Source: Pseudeuparius sepicola (lineage: Eukaryota > Arthropoda > Insecta > Coleoptera > Anthribidae). From it: a stretch of 64,000 nucleotides of DNA. Made by a program: the position numbers and the translations under genes. The stretch spans positions 41,199,787-41,263,786 of the forward strand of contig OY987298.1 of assembly GCA_963920635.1 (NCBI GenBank). The letters are read 5' to 3'. The notes under the pieces are model-generated. The model ran no database searches. It worked only from the letters and a program-made list of their open reading frames with translations, and was not told where the DNA came from. Shown piece after piece: positions 42,365-53,865 of the stretch; positions within the stretch are counted from its first letter, which is position 1, and every line of letters starts with the position of its first letter.

Positions 42365-43610
42365 TCAGGAACCGTTCAGAAAGTACTCGTTTCCCAGACA
42401 GATACCTATGTACTTCCGGAAGTAGGCCGGAAAAATGCTACTTTCCGAGAGGAAAACGTCGGGAAAGGGTACGTATTTTGTGGACGGTTGCCGAAATAAA
42501 ATAGTAAAGTTCACATGTTCGGTATAAGCGGGAAAATTGTCCCCCGTATGGTTGTTTATACGTACAAAAGGGTACCTGAAGACATAAACCGATCGAGACC
42601 AAAAGGATGGAGCGACAATGGCTGGATGGGCCGATGGGACCGGAACCCCTTTTGGGGATCGCACCTCGGGTAGCGATTGGAGTCTTGGACGAGTGGCTGC
42701 AGGGCAGATGGCAGATTCGTTGATCAATGGCTCAGAGCCCCGGGAATGAGGCAGACGAGGGTCATGATTCGTGGGCCATCGCCTGCCTTGTCCCGGGAAC
42801 TCCTGGGTCTGCCAAGAAAGAATGTTAAGGGTTTTGTGAGGGTCCTCACTGGGCACTGCCGCTTGGCCCGCCACCTACACCTCATTGGGGAAGAAGAGGA
42901 GACCCCCACCACCTAGTAACAGAGTGCCCTGCGCTTGACAGGGTCAGATTCGAGTCCTTTGGCATGGCTAGGCTGTGCGATGAGGACGTGTATGGTGTCA
43001 GGTTGGGGGAGCTGCGGGCCTTCATTAAGAAGGCCGGCATGCTGGAACCCCTGTGACACCGGCCGTGGGGGCACAATGGGCCCATGGAGGCCTACGTGCC
43101 GGGCCGATCAGAGGCGGCAACCCCTTGTACTGATGATGATGATGATGATGATGAATGGCTGGATGACCGCCCGACTTTTCTATGAGTATGTAGGTAACGT
43201 TTTTTACCCGTTTGTCGCTCGAAGTGGAACAACATTTCCAATAATTTTATTTGTCGATGGCCATAATACTCACTTGACCTACAATTTAAGTCAATTGTGT
43301 TCTAAACTTAATATTGTATTGATAGCATTATATCCAAACAGTACAAGAATATTACAGCCCGCTGACTTTGCGGCCTTTACGCCTATCAAAACGGATTGGA
43401 AGAAGGCAGTGCTCAATTGGAGCAGAGAATATCCACAAGAAAGTATCACAAAAGACAAATTTGCAGAAGTCTTAGAAAGAGTATATAGTTGTCAACATTA
43501 AACCAGATACGCTTAAAAATGGATTTCGAACATGTCCCTGGAATCTAAATGCTATAAATTTTGGGAAATGCTTGAGCGGACAGTTACAGCAAAATACCAA
43601 GGAAAGATAA
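42365..43610 (+). pseudogene. Pogo/Tigger-like (DDE_1) transposase relic, interrupted by a non-LTR element
   Basis: Before the insertion the frame reads TDTYVLPEVGRKN and, after frame changes, SGKIVPRMVVYTYKRVPEDI and then RSRPKGWSDNGWM. After the insertion it continues TARLFYEYVGNVFYPF, IILFVDGHNTHLT (second catalytic Asp), VLIALYPNSTRILQPADFA (third Asp) and, past a stop at 43499, DTLKNGFRTCPWNLNAINF. This is the order of DDE_1 transposases in pogo/Tigger elements, with a region resembling their NRLKEYLYWPQP tail near 43968-44005. The N-terminal DNA-binding part and the first catalytic Asp were not found. Stops, frameshifts and the insertion make it dead. Confidence 0.75.
42629..43153 (+). 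mobile_element. 5'-truncated non-LTR retrotransposon inserted in the pogo relic
   Basis: The G+C-rich insert is flanked by the 12-bp direct repeat AATGGCTGGATG (42617-42628 and 43154-43165). It encodes the C-terminus of a Jockey/I/R1-type polyprotein: VKGFVRVLTGHCRLARHLH, then after a frameshift HHLVTECPALDRVRFESFG and ELRAFIKKAGMLEPL with a stop. A short untranslated stretch ends in a (GAT)n run at 43130-43153, the kind of simple-repeat tail seen in I/R1-group elements. 5' truncation, target duplication and tail together mark target-primed reverse transcription. Confidence 0.88.
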
Positions 43611-43619
43611 TCCACTAAG

Positions 43620-44900
43620 TATAACTCTTATATTACGTATGAAAGATTTTACGAGATAGTGGGAAAGTACATGATTAGTTCTATACAGACAGATGGTATA
43701 GGTGAAAATGATTCTGAAGAAAAAAATTTTTAGGAAACCTCTACAAAGAGTTTAAAGAGTAATAAAGAGGAAGCAAAGACTGTAAGAAATGAAAACGACA
43801 ATGAACAGAAATATGTAGAATTGGATTTTATTAATATAAACGAATTTTATTTGAGCAACGCAACTTTTGTCTTTGATGATATTGTCGTACAATCTTTCGA
43901 AACAATTAACCAATTTCCATATAAGAATGAAAACAATGTGGTTATGGACAATGAAAATCATAGCAGTAATCGGCTTAAAGAATATTTATATTGGCCTCAA
44001 CCAACAACAGATACCTACGACGTTTTTTTTTTTGTTTTTGACTATATACCCTGTATATTAATCGATTTAATCCAGTTTGACAACGTCCTAGTTCAAGACC
44101 AGGCAGAAGCGATCTCTATCATATCAACTTTCAACTCAATTTTTTTAGCATTGGCACCTCTTGTGCAGTCACTCGCCAGACACACTGTATGAAAAACGGG
44201 GTGTTTTGACACTCTCGTAAGGTCTCCCACCGGGTATAGGTATAATATATTAAGTAAATTTTCTTTTATGTAGAGTAGTGTTATAAACTACTTAAAAATA
44301 TATTTATAGTACTTTCCTGCTTTCACCGAATTCCCCTTTTATGGCAGAATAAATAATTCAGCAAAAATTTAAAGTGTTGTACAGTTGTAAGAAGTTAATT
44401 TAAGTTCAGCGGAGCAGTAGTTTCCTCGAGGTTGAGACGGGGGCTATTCAAAAGTACTCCCATATCTCATCAAAACTTTTAGGCAGTTTGGCGTATAATT
44501 GAGATCACTTAATTACAGCAGAATTTCTTGCTGTTGATGTTTCAAGGCGATATACCGCTTTTCAGAACTCGCTTCCCAATCTCGAAGTCCTTTTTTTCTA
44601 AGGATGAATTATTAATCTTTATTTCTTCGAGGAACTGAGACATTAATGGAAGTCTATAATAGAAAACTTGAATAAATTATTCGCTAACATTTGTCTTATA
44701 TACAGTATCGTATGAACGAAAAAGTAAATAATTTTGATGATTTATGCGAACTTGTCGATAAAATTTAAACAAAAAGCATTACTAAGTGGACAAAAACTGA
44801 AATTGATTTATTTTTCGTGTAAAGCCTTTATTATTCAGCGCTATACAATTAAACCGGAATAGTAAAGCTTCATGCTTTTTTCTTTTGACGTTTTATATGT
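43620..44900. other. Degraded tail of the pogo relic, then unique sequence
   Basis: 43821-44030 reads in one frame as an acidic stretch ending NRLKEYLYWPQPT, a motif near the C-terminus of pogo-like transposases, so the relic probably extends to about 44010. From 44020 on the sequence is A+T-rich without coding signal. Confidence 0.45.
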
Positions 44901-45384
44901 TATACACTGTGTGCCGGATAAGAATGAACAGCATTTGGATATTACAAACTTTGAGTGATAGAGCAACGGTTAAATGGGGAAAAAGTTGCGCAATTTTGAG
45001 GTCAATAAAATTACACAAACAGATTTCTAATATTTTTTCGTTTTTGAGTTATTTTGAAAAAAGTAAAATTTTTCGTTTTCGATTTTATTTTTTTCTGAAG
45101 TTGTTATCAGAGATAGAAAAAAAAGAACATTTTCATATGGTACTTTTTAACGGGCTTTAAGATGGCGTTTTTAGATTTGTTCTACAACGTTTCGTTTTTG
45201 AGAAACCATATTCAACTTTATTTTTTTAAATACGGACCTGGATTTTTTTGCAGATTTTGAAAGCACTTTTCATTGCAAATACCATGATGTATGATGTATG
45301 ACACAAAATATTTTTAAAATGTTATATTACACCTACTGAAAATTCCTTTTTTCTCCATTCATTTTTTTATAATGCGGCCCGGTA

Positions 45385-48383
45385 GGGGAGACCGGGGTTG
45401 GAAGTCACATTTTTTTTCTTTTTCATTTTTAGTGCCCATGTTTTTAGTTTAGCAACGAGATTTATACATCAATGAATAGTGTATTTATTCTAGTTTAAAA
45501 AGAAATAAAGACTTTTTCTCCAACATTATATATTGAGGAATTATTATTTTTTTTATGATAAAAGAGAAGTGCGACTTTTAACCCCGTGTCAGGGATGGTT
45601 GTCACAGTGTCTGGGGCAGGTAGTCACATAGTAAATTTAGTGGAGGAATATAAAAGAAACACCTATTTAAATCAAATGAGTATTTTTATGAAAGATAAAA
45701 TGTTGTACGTAACTAATTATACCCAAGGAAAGAACGAAAAACGTCTTATTCATAACAAAAAATTATAACCAAAATTCGCTTTAAGCGAGTAAGGAACTCA
45801 GAATTCTGGTAACGAAAATAACAAAAATATAGTTAGTCACTAATCTCTTTGGACGCAATATTTTTTAATTAAAAATACCTAAACTAATGAAATTATATTT
45901 AGTCAGTCTGAATATTCAGAATCACAATTTTGGCAAATGTAATAAGGTAGCCCAGGTGAGCATGCTTCGTGAGCCCATAATTTGCAATCCTGGCACTGAA
46001 TCCAGACTTCCCTAGACTTGCTTGCAGAGTACGGAGACAAGCAGACCAAGCAAAACTCTTCATTCTCTTCCTCGTCTTCGTCGTTGTCAACTGCTTTCTT
46101 TTTAGTTTTCTTTCCTTTAGTAGCCTTTTTCTTTTCGTTGTTCTCACTGAACACAACTTTCGATACTTTCTTCTTTCTCGCTTCTTGTTCCCTTTTTTTC
46201 TCTTCTAAATAGGTCTTTTCCGGTGTGTCTGTTAGAATTGCTGATTTACATTTTCTTTTATCAGCACGCTGAGACTTGCGTGGAGGAGCTTTTGGTAGAG
46301 GTTTCAAAACTTGCGGTGATACTATCAGAGAACTCCTTGAACCACTTGGACCAGGACTAGTGATCGCCCCAGGTTCCTTTGTAGCTTGATGCTGCAGGGA
46401 TAGCTCTGGCATTGGGCCGCCTATCAAACTTGGTGGTGTCATTGCACGATCATTAAGACCGGGGTTATCATTTTGAGTCGACACAGGGGCATCAAGTCCA
46501 GGGGTATCATATGGAGTTATTGCAGGTTCGTTATAGTTATGATCTTCAAGCATTGTGCGACGATTACGGTCAGAGTTACCGCTTTCATTCTCTGCGGCAT
46601 TATGTACAATTTCATTATCAGGTACCGTAATTAGTAGTCTATCTGTCACAGACGATGGCATGAAATCGTGCTCTTGAAATATGTCCCGATTAAATGGGCA
46701 AATCCCACAGGTTTTAAACCCTGTGAGTATATTGGATGGAGTTGCTGCCAATGGAAAAGCCTGCGCAATTATTCCTGGTATTTCGTATATCGTCATTTGT
46801 TGTCCTGGATGACTTACCATCCATTGATCCATTGCGTCGTTAATGTATTTTTTTAAAGGTCCATAAACCGACCTGTCCAACGGTTGCAGGCGGTGTGTAC
46901 AATGTGGTGGGAAGGATAGCATTACTGTGCCGTTTTCCTTTGCAAAATTTAGTCCTTCAATGGATAGGTGAGAGCTGTGATTGTATAACAGCAAGAGACA
47001 TGGTTTTTCCTTAGTTGGTTTCACGTGGTTATGAAAATGTTTCAGGAAAGCGACGAATAGCTCTTCTGTCATCCACCCAGAAGGATTACTTCCTCCTTTG
47101 CAGCCAATTGGGCCATCTCTGATGAAATGATCTTTGAAATGCACCCGCGGAAAAACGAAGAATGGTGGAACTGAATTGCCACCTCCTGAAACAGCGGCAG
47201 CTAGGGTGACTAGTGTGCCCCTCTCGGCTGAGGTAATAGCACCGACTTGCTTAAATCCTTTTCTGGCCACAACTTTGTTCGGTTTTTGCACCGTAGTCAC
47301 CCCAGTTTCGTCCATGTTCCATATGTCGTGTGGTTCAATACTATATCGTTTAATTACCGATTCAAGGTTTTCAAAAAAACTTTTGACATTATGGGGGTTA
47401 AAACTGGTGGCTCGAGCCAAACTGGTGGCTTCAGGTGTTCTAATGGACAGAGAAGGGTGTCTCTTCAAAAATGACGTAAACCAATCGCAGCCAGCTAGCT
47501 TATTCGATTCCCAAGACTTGGGAACTTTCAAGTTATTGGAAATAGCAAGCTCAAACGCTATTTTCCTAATATCCTTGGGAGACAACCCGAAATAAATACT
47601 TGAAGCCTGAAGTATGTATTTTTCCAATTCTTCTTCCTGTTCATCGGTGAAAATCTGTCGATTCCTTTGGTAACCTATTTTTGTAGATGGTGTTGATAGG
47701 GCCGTGTTGCTTATCTCTTCGGTAGTAAATTTTTTGCAATATCTCGTTAAAGTGCGATAATTAATTCCAAAATCCTTCGCGACAGACCTTATAGATTTGC
47801 CATGATTTTTCACTTCTCTTGCAGCACGCAGCATCAATGCTGGTGAAACAAGCCCTCGAGCAGACTTTCTCCGTGGCATTTTTATGACTAGCCCTGAAAC
47901 AAACAAACATTTATATAGCAAAACCCCAAAAAAAACAACAAAAAAAGACAGCACACATGCATGGGGTTGGTTGTCACATGTGACTACCAGCCCCAGTCAA
48001 TCTGAGACAACCTGCCCCAAGACACGTTTTAGAACCTAACCTCCAAAAATAAATGTGAATCAATGTTTATTTGAAAAACCATATAACGATATCATGAAAC
48101 ACATATTTAACATTATAAATACACGAAAAGATATACTATCATGCAAAATTTAAGGTTACTTACGAGACTCGACACAGATTCACAAAAAATTACTTTCGAT
48201 GTATGAAAACAACGAACACACATGTCTCCGTCACGGCATTTCAGAGCGGACTGAAGTGAAGTAGGGAGGGAGGTGTTGCTCTCGCGCACCTTCGACGCCG
48301 ATCATAACATCATTCGTTCGTTCAGTTTTCTGTTATGGCCGCTGTGACAACCAACCCGTGGGACAACCATACCCGGTCTCCCC
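45385..48383 (-). mobile_element. Full-length pogo/Tigger-like transposon, 2999 bp
   Basis: The element starts GGGGAGACCGGGG and ends with the complement of GGGGAGACCGGG. TA lies on both sides (45383-45384 and 48384-48385), and the target is the left arm of a foldback element. Subterminal copies of GGTTGTCACA or its variants sit near both ends (45393, 45597, 45618; 47968, 48003, 48343, 48360), some as inverted pairs such as GGTTGTCACATGTGACTACC. They are plausible transposase-binding sites. One uninterrupted transposase gene fills the interior on the minus strand. Confidence 0.88.
45903..47879 (-). CDS. Pogo/Tigger-like transposase with C-terminal PHD finger; second catalytic Asp replaced by Tyr
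   Basis: 658 codons from the ATG at 47879, chosen because MPRRKSARGLVSP is the usual family start; the upstream in-frame ATG adds only a hydrophobic leader. Residues ~1-55 are a psq-type helix-turn-helix (SIRSVAKDFGINYRTLTRYC). Residues ~75-145 are a CENP-B-type domain (GCDWFTSFLKRHPSLSIR). The DDE_1 core shows IWNMDETGV (first Asp) and LQPLDRSVYGPLKKY (third). The expected LLLLDNHxSH motif reads LLLLYNHSSH, codon TAC at 46985-46983, so the second metal ligand is missing. A Lys-rich linker precedes a C4HC3 PHD finger at the C-terminus (FCLVC, WIQCQDC, WAHEAC, YICQNC). Nuclear; expected to bind DNA but not to cut it. Confidence 0.9.
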   Translation of the reverse strand: MPRRKSARGLVSPALMLRAAREVKNHGKSIRSVAKDFGINYRTLTRYCKKFTTEEISNTALSTPSTKIGYQRNRQIFTDEQEEELEKYILQASSIYFGLSPKDIRKIAFELAISNNLKVPKSWESNKLAGCDWFTSFLKRHPSLSIRTPEATSLARATSFNPHNVKSFFENLESVIKRYSIEPHDIWNMDETGVTTVQKPNKVVARKGFKQVGAITSAERGTLVTLAAAVSGGGNSVPPFFVFPRVHFKDHFIRDGPIGCKGGSNPSGWMTEELFVAFLKHFHNHVKPTKEKPCLLLLYNHSSHLSIEGLNFAKENGTVMLSFPPHCTHRLQPLDRSVYGPLKKYINDAMDQWMVSHPGQQMTIYEIPGIIAQAFPLAATPSNILTGFKTCGICPFNRDIFQEHDFMPSSVTDRLLITVPDNEIVHNAAENESGNSDRNRRTMLEDHNYNEPAITPYDTPGLDAPVSTQNDNPGLNDRAMTPPSLIGGPMPELSLQHQATKEPGAITSPGPSGSRSSLIVSPQVLKPLPKAPPRKSQRADKRKCKSAILTDTPEKTYLEEKKREQEARKKKVSKVVFSENNEKKKATKGKKTKKKAVDNDEDEEENEEFCLVCLSPYSASKSREVWIQCQDCKLWAHEACSPGLPYYICQNCDSEYSD

Positions 48384-49403
48384 TATTTAATAATAAGAAG
48401 TCTAAATATTAATCAGTACTGTCAATAATTTAACTTACAACTTATCTTTCAATTGGAGAACTAAAAAAGGACGGCAAAGACTAGTAACAGTCACATATGA
48501 TAATAAAAAATTAATAAAAATCCTCCACCTAGAAGGTTTTGAAACAAGGAAACCAACCCCTTCTCATTTTGTCATAACTCTCACTGTATCATTTAGTTAA
48601 CAATTTAACAATTTGTATCATTAGAAATGGAGGGTGCTTTTTCAAACATGTCAGCATGTTATATCTTGTGTCACAGAAATAGTGTAGAGGCCGAACGAAT
48701 GTATTGTTGCAATAATTAATAAATGGCAAAAGTTATTGGTATCGTTGGCTTAAAGCTTTCTTCTCACAATTAGAAAAAGCGAAGACAGACACTGTTTGCT
48801 GTACAACAATAGAGGAAAACACTTACCAGACAGGGCCGTATTTAAAAATATTAAGTTTTCGAATCAAAATAAACTGCAAGTTAAATAATTGTTGTCAATA
48901 CTGATTAATATTTAGACTTCTTATTATTAAATACAGAGCCGCAATAGAATGGAAAAAAAGAAATTTTCAGTATAATTGTCTAAAAACATTTTAAAAATAT
49001 TTCGTGTCATACATCATGGTATTTGCAATAAAAAGTGCTTTCAAAATCTGAAAAAAAATCCAGGTTCGTATTTAAAAAAATAAAGTTGAAGACGGTTTCT
49101 CAAAAACGAAACGTTGCAGAACAAATCTAAAAACGCCATCTTAAAGCCAGTTAAAAAGTGCCATAAGAAAGTGTTTTTCTTTTTTTTTTATCTGTGTTAA
49201 CAACTTCAGGAAAAAATAAAATCGAAAACGCAAAATTTCACTTTTTTCAAGATAACTCAAAAACGAAAAAAGGTATTAGAAATCTGTTTGCGCCATTTTA
49301 TTGACCTCAAAAATGCGCAACTTTTTCGCTATTTAACCGTTGCCGTATCTCTCACCGTTTGCAATATCCCCATGCTGTGCATTCTTATCCGGGACACAGT
49401 GTA

Positions 49404-52045
49404 TATTTCATTTGGTACACAGAGGCAATAATTATTATTATTTCTTTTTGAAAACTATTTGTTAAAGCCAAGGAATATCATATTAAATTCCTAATATATT
49501 ATAAGCTGCTTGAGTTGAAACACTCTATATACATAAAACTTTCTATAGAGAGTTAAAACCCCTACCCAATTAGAAGCTCGCGTATAACTCTGGCTATTTT
49601 TACATTGCGATCGGGGCGTGCCCTGGGCACATCGTCCGACTTCCCTCGCTTCCCCACAAGGCCGTCTTCCGTGCCAATGTTGCCAAACGAATAGTAATAT
49701 CAGGAATTTTAGAGATTATTGTTCCAAAATATGTATTCATTTTTTATTGGCCTTGAGGCGTTAGATAAAACACAATTCTGCAAAAGAGTAAAAATAAAAT
49801 TTAAAAAATGTCGAAATCTGTTTAATGAGAACCTCAAAAATCTCCACTTGTTGAGCCTACTAGTATCCCAACCTGTCATAAAACTCTCTCTATATATATA
49901 TAGTTTTAACTTAACGTGAGCTTCCAGTTATTGCTTAGGGGGAAATAGAGATGCTGAATAGGGACAAGAATTTTAACAAAAGGGTATTTAGTTAACTTCA
50001 CTGTTTTATCTTTCTCTTTCTTAAAGAATTGAATATTCTATATTTTCCTTGTCTAACACAAATGAATACAACATACACCAGATGAGTACCAAAATAATCT
50101 GTATAAGAAAATACTTTACCTACTTTTGGAGATAATTCCTTTCCTTTTCCAGGTTATAAATCTAAAAATGATTTTTCAGCAGTTCTGTTCAAAAAAAATA
50201 TATATACATTTTGTGGCCGGCACTCGGACCAGCGTTAGAGTGCGGCTAACGGTGTATACTCTGGATATAGGTATGTATTTATGGTATTTATGTAGTTTCC
50301 AGAAAATAAAACGAAATCTTAGTTTATTATCCCATCCAACATAAAGCAAAAGGCATCCGTGCTATTTCATTGCACACAGCTTTTAATAACTTCCTCTTTG
50401 GAAATTTTAATATCACGAATTTTAATATAGGCATTCGGCGGAGCAGGGGACAACAACAAATTAAAAATGTTCGCGGAGCCGCGAGGCCCCTCGCGTTGCA
50501 CTCAACTTAGACGGCAGAAATATCGAGTTTCCGCTCTATTGCGTGCCAGGGAAGTGAAATTAATTCCTACTCCAATAAAGTGGAAACTGAATTCCGGAAA
50601 ATAAAAATCTCTATACAACGACAAAACGCCTCCATGAAAATGCATATTGGGAACGCTATTTCAGAGGCGTAGTAAGGGGCACATTGGACGCCTTTATTAA
50701 CTATTAAGTACCTACTTCTAGGAACATTACATGGAAATTCGTTTAAAATGTTGTATTGGATTGTCTCGATTTAATTAGTTATATTTAAACAAAAATGTTG
50801 CCAAAAATATTTTTTTGTGTCAATAAAAAGTTGCTAGAATTTGAATGGTCGTGAATGTGACCGTTTTGAAGAACAATCTATTCTTTGGACATGCGGTATA
50901 AGAAATAAAAAATTACTGATATTTAAACAGGAGGGGAAGGTCCCTAACAAAATGTTGTAACAAGAATAACAATAAATTCCAAAAAAATCCGCAGATTTAG
51001 GTCAAAATACCGTAAGATTCGAAGATTCTGATTTTTTTAATACAAACAAATTAAAAATATCATAACAATAATATCAAAACTCTTGAACAAAGTAACGAAA
51101 ATTAAAGAATAAAATGTCGGAAAATTTTATGTAAGAGAAACATTACAAAAATGTTAAAGAATCCAAATAATAGGTAGATACCAACAGAGAATTTCCATGG
51201 TTAGAATGAGTATGAGGAAAAATTGTTTATTTCTCACTTTTTGCGAAAATTTAATTCTCGATTAAAAAATAATGTTTCTAATTTTTCTAAGCAAACGATA
51301 TTTTCTACAAGTTATATTTTTTACGAATACCCTGTACAAGTTAGCCTGGCTATACTATGTAAAATAATATCTAAAGCAAAGCTTAATCAATTCTTAAAAA
51401 AAGATACCAAAAGGCACTAAAATATGCCCTGGGGTTTACACCAGGCTACTCCGGAAAAGCCTCGGGAAAAGCCATTTTTTAAGAATCGGGCAATCTTTAA
51501 AATATACGGAATTGTCTCCACTCAAAGTGAAACAAACAGTATATTATTTGAAATGAAACATTTTGACTTGCATAAACGAAAGAACTATAGATACCTACGT
51601 CGTCGAATTGTTTTTATCCAAATATTTTTTGACCAACCTGTTTATGAAGTAGATATGTTTGTCCAGTATGTATAACAGGATTTTTTATCTACTCTCTATA
51701 TCAATTTTTAAGGCACTCATTATGTGAATTTCTTGGCCCAGCCTGTATATTAAAGCTCCAATTCGCATACATATGCATAAAGCGGATCGTTTGCGTTAAA
51801 TTAAATATAAAAATATAAAGAATATTTACCCCAGAAGATAGCAACAAAAGTAGATATTTGCCAGAAATTAACCCAAAATTCCAACGAATACAGAAAAATG
51901 CCAAAAATGAGAGACACGTGTTTGAACGCTAATACCTCAGTGATTTCCCCCCTCGTTTAAACATGTAGGTATAATGCTTATTGACCTTGATTTACAGTAG
52001 TTATTTTGTTAAATTGTTTAGTTATGGTATAAATGAAGTCACTTG
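49404..52045. other. No supported gene
   Basis: 2.6 kb of mostly A+T-rich sequence. 49605-49680 is a G+C-richer island without structure. 50430-50620 is one copy of a dispersed repeat (see next entry). The frames at 49719, 50126, 51223 and 51424 have no recognisable motif. Confidence 0.4.
50440..50620 (+). repeat. Dispersed repeat, paired with 53050-53160
   Basis: CGGCAGAAATATCGAGTTTC, CGCTCTATTGCGTGCCAGGG, AAGTGAAATTAAT, CCAATAAAGTGGAAACTGAATTCC and GGAAAATAAA recur with changes at 53059-53150 (GCGGAAATAACAG, CGCTCTACTGCGTACCGG, AAGTGAAATTAAT). Class unknown. Confidence 0.55.
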
Positions 52046-52950
52046 GAACAGCATAAAAAAACTTGGGCGGCGTTTGCTTTGTAAAACAAGACCGAGTCTT
52101 TTAGCAAGCGAATAATTTTGTTTTACACAAAACAACACCACACAAAAATCTATACACGAAACCAAAATCCGCAAAATAAAGCGCAATCCTTATTTGCCTA
52201 CACGGCACTGGTTATACTGGCCTAGCTCGCCTCCGTCGACACCTGCTCCGTGAAATTACGAAACGCCGACCAATCAAATCGCTACGCTCTTTTTCGTATT
52301 GGCTGCCTCCTTGAGTAGGTCGACGTCGACCGCGTAAAAACCTTTGAATTTTATAAGGTGATTTCTGGTATTTTTACCAGAGGAAGAGCGTGGTAAATGC
52401 TATGAAATAGATCGCGCCCCGTATATCACTGTGTTCCATGTGAGTTCATTTTTATATTTTACCAGGGTAGCTCGAGAACAGGTGCCTCGCGCCTCGGCAA
52501 TAGAAATACGAGACAAAACACTTTTTTAACCATATTAAACCCCATCTGGTATTAACAGTAAAAAGAGATGAAGGAGACAGAGAGGATAGATATTGTAGTA
52601 AAAACAAGCGACTGCATGCTCGCCTAATATAATATCACCAATACTTGCTTCAATGCTCGACGGCTGGCCACTTGTGCAACGAAATGCGGTGCATAGCCGT
52701 GCCATAATTTCACAGATCTTAGGATATACTTGCGTAAATAGTTATAATCGATATGGCTTTTGACAATATTATATGGTGCACTAACCTTTACGTTGTCTTT
52801 GACGGGATTATGTTGCTGCTGCTTGTAGAATATGTATAGGTATTTTGAAAACTGCGTGACGCTTAATTTCTATATTCTCTTTGTGGGGCCAATTAGAGTT
52901 TTTTTATGATGTTTCGACTAACTTTAGAAATACTATACCATCCAAATCGG
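52046..52950 (+). repeat. Long dispersed repeat, copy 1 (with ~280-bp insertion)
   Basis: From ACTTGGAACAGCATAAAA to a closing block near ACTTTAGAAATACTATA this copy parallels 60105-60775 for about 620 bp. Shared blocks include CTATGAAATAGATCGCGC, TTTACCAGGGTAGCTCGAGA, GACTGCATGCTCGCCTAATA and CGACGGCTGGCCACTTGT. Between the first block and ACCTTTGAATT it carries about 280 extra bases (52063-52339) missing from the other copy. Those start AACTTGGGCGGCG, and both junctions read AAAA. No open frame is conserved, so this is a non-coding repeat or an old element end. Confidence 0.8.
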
Positions 52951-53740
52951 CCATAACATTTTTGTTAAAAATGGTTGAAAAATAAAAACGCACCGACATA
53001 GAAAAAATAACATATTATAACGTCACAAGAATAATAACTCCTGAACCCAATAAGTCTGCTGGCGGAAATAACAGCTTTCGCTCTACTGCGTACCGGTAAG
53101 TGAAATTAATACTTCAATAAACTGAAAAGTGGATTCCATTTTGGTAATAAACGGCCTCGACCGGAATGGCCCAACTTTCTGCCGGTAATATTTCCCATTT
53201 GACTTTAACTATGTTCCTAATGACACGCAGTTTAGTGCTGTACTCGCATTTAAACCGGAAAATTAAACTTAGGGTGTTTAAACAGCGCCAATATGACTAG
53301 AACGTAAAACGACGCCATAAGTTCTATAAGCTCCATATGGAAAGATTTATGGAGGTAAAAGGCGAAGGTGAAAGCAGATGATATTTTGCTACCGCGGAAA
53401 AAAAATTATCAATATCAAACCTTTGTGATATTTGAGTAAAAGACAGAATCATATTTACACCATGTCTGCGTAATAAAAATTGTGTCTGTAACCCAAATCT
53501 TGGTGAAGCTCTTAATTCTCGGCATAATTAATAAGGGTATCCTATATACAAGCAGTCACATGTTTGTGCGGGTCAATAATATGTATATGTATATGTATAT
53601 GGTTTGAAACATATAGTCTTAATTTTTGCTGCTAATAACGTACAGAGTCCTGGAATATGCATCATGATATGAAATAAATAAATAAATAATAAATAATAAA
53701 TATCGACTTTATTGATGCAATTCAGTAGACAAATTACATG
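52951..53740. other. No supported gene; short simple repeats
   Basis: Holds the second copy of the 50.4-kb repeat at 53059-53160, a GTATAT run at 53581-53600 and an AAATAAAT-type run at 53673-53702. Nothing else was recognised. Confidence 0.4.
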
Positions 53741-53865
53741 GCGAAGTCCGACACACGATCGAAGTCCAATGAAGAACTCAGTCTAAGCGCCATCCTATTT
53801 TATTAATGTGGGTATGGGCGATTAGACTCAGTTTTTCATTGGACTTCTCTCGTGTGTCGGGCTGC
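53741..53865. repeat. Hairpin with ~50-bp arms
   Basis: GAAGTCCGACACACGATCGA at 53743 and the following AAGTCCAATGAA, ACTCAGTCTAA and GCGCC pair with inverted GGGCGATTAGACTCAG...TTCATTGGACTTCTCTCGTG at 53816-53865. The loop is ~23 bp. The stem is about 85% matched. It is probably a small foldback element. Confidence 0.75.

Larger units (their letters stand above)
44905..49401. mobile_element. Foldback element (~1.5 kb) split by a pogo-like transposon
   Basis: CACTGTGTGCCGGATAAGAA at 44905 pairs with its complement ending at 49401, and TA flanks both. The left arm continues to 45384 and, beyond the pogo insertion, from 48386 to about 48440 (AATAAGAAGTCTAAATATT). The right arm is 48878-49401. 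The arms are ~530 bp each, with blocks such as GAAAGCACTTTTCATTGCAA and ACATCATGGTATTTGC matching inverted. The ~435-bp centre (48441-48877) has no recognised gene. Removing the pogo element restores a continuous palindrome. Confidence 0.85.

Noticed and set aside
42365..42874. 169-codon minus-strand frame
   Set aside because: Shadow of the plus-strand pogo relic and the G+C-rich non-LTR insert, both of which have clear family motifs on the plus strand.
42935..43501. Apparent 188-codon protein
   Set aside because: It is an accidental fusion: antisense-like frame of the non-LTR insert joined to the genuine pogo-like fragment after 43165.
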